5,430 nucleotides of DNA from Bacilli bacterium (GTDB taxonomy: Bacteria; Bacillota_I; Bacilli_A; RF39; UBA660), in contig JAFUFG010000038.1 in the NCBI GenBank assembly GCA_017470045.1, positions 1 to 5,430 on the forward strand, written 5' to 3'. The position numbers and the translations under genes were made by a program. The notes under the pieces were generated by a model. It saw nothing but the letters and a program-made list of their open reading frames with translations, was not told the origin of the DNA and did no database searches. Shown here piece by piece: positions 5,096 to 5,430 of this stretch. The first letter of the stretch is position 1; every line of letters begins with the position of its first letter.

Positions 5096-5170
5096 TGCCC
5101 TATAGCCAAGTGGTAAGGCAGTGCGCTCTGACCGCATTACGCGTTAGTTCGAATCTAACTAGGGCAACCA
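5096..5170 (+). tRNA. tRNA-Gln, anticodon CTG, CCA encoded
   Basis: A complete cloverleaf: acceptor TGCCCTA (5096-5102) with TAGGGCA (5160-5166); D-stem GCC/GGC (5105-5107, 5117-5119); anticodon stem GTGCG/CGCAT (5121-5125, 5133-5137) with loop CTCTGAC and anticodon CTG at 5128-5130; T-stem GTTAG/CTAAC with TTCGAAT loop; discriminator A5167 and encoded CCA (5168-5170). The U1-A72 pair is typical of bacterial tRNA-Gln. It decodes CAG. A tRNA-Gln with anticodon TTG must exist elsewhere for CAA. Confidence 0.96.
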
Positions 5171-5181
5171 ATGTTGAGATT

Positions 5182-5202
5182 AGCCACATTGTGGCTTTTT
5201 TT
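5182..5202 (+). terminator. Terminator after tRNA-Gln
   Basis: AGCCAC (5182-5187), loop ATT, GTGGCT (5191-5196) and T-run to 5202. It ends 12 bases before the start codon of the next gene, and AGGAG of that gene begins immediately after the T-run. Confidence 0.82.
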
Positions 5203-5214
5203 AGGAGTGAAGAT

Positions 5215-5430
5215 ATGAATAAGAAGTTATTAAAGGCTTTTGTTCTAGCTTTAATGATTAGTATTACATTTACTTATCAGATCCATTATTTGGTATTACC
5301 AATTGATTTTATTCATTTTCGAAAAGTAAATAGTATTTTATCGTTTCTCATTTTTTATCTTACGTTTCATGTTTTTTATCATAAGGAGATTTCTCTTAGT
5401 AAGATAAAAAGATTCGGATGTGTAGTAATC
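5215..5430 (+). CDS. Putative membrane protein, N-terminal part (72 codons, runs off the window)
   Basis: The open frame starts MNKKLLKAFVLALMISITF and continues without stop to the last base. AGGAG (5203-5207) is seven bases before the ATG. Two hydrophobic segments are visible (about residues 6-28 and 40-56), with a basic loop HFRKVN (34-39) between them and basic HKEISLSKIKR (56-66) after, consistent with an integral membrane protein. A cleavable signal peptide is less likely, since no clear cleavage motif follows segment one. The family cannot be recognised from this part. No promoter is visible between the tRNA terminator and the gene, so expression may need readthrough from the tRNA unit. 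Confidence 0.78.
   Translation, partial: MNKKLLKAFVLALMISITFTYQIHYLVLPIDFIHFRKVNSILSFLIFYLTFHVFYHKEISLSKIKRFGCVVI

Overview
The window comes from a low-GC, Gram-positive-type (Bacillota) genome. AT-rich coding, strong AGGAGG/GGTGATC ribosome sites, TTGACA/TATAAT promoters and short GAAA-loop terminators all point this way. The protein styles (stand-alone E2-like acyltransferase, GT4 lipid-type glycosyltransferase, Na/Pi-PhoU fusion) would fit Erysipelotrichia or a neighbouring gut Bacillota class, but that placement is an inference.

Layout. Bases 1-302 hold a compact locus on the minus strand. It has a well-formed promoter, an SD that can be masked by a hairpin, and a 30-residue Leu-rich single-span peptide with basic ends. 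Its 3' region is antisense to a possible short plus-strand RNA. This looks like an unannotated type I toxin-antitoxin module. The toxin mRNA leader is also complementary over 15 positions to its own 3' end. Bases 321-2157 hold a Na+/phosphate cotransporter with a C-terminal PhoU-like domain and its own terminator. Bases 2163-2830 hold a MerR-type promoter with a perfect palindrome in the spacer, a 50-residue charged small protein, and a short MerR regulator with its own promoter and terminator. Bases 2829-4896 hold a two-gene operon with a 1-base overlap: a GT4 glycosyltransferase, then a stand-alone CAT/E2-fold protein whose usual catalytic His is Glu. Bases 4915-5202 hold tRNA-Gln(CTG), preceded by a leader with a copy of the first 13 bases around the tRNA start and a 56-bp imperfect direct repeat. 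From 5215 a putative membrane protein begins and runs off the window.

How the parts relate. The cotransporter, MerR and glycosyltransferase sections each have their own promoter and terminator, so they look like independent transcription units. The small protein and MerR probably form one regulatory circuit. The glycosyltransferase and acyltransferase-like protein are translationally coupled and probably act in the same envelope lipid or glycopolymer pathway. The last gene has no evident promoter of its own and may depend on readthrough from the tRNA unit. The least explained pieces are the toxin-like locus (1-302), the MerR-controlled small protein and the tRNA leader repeats.
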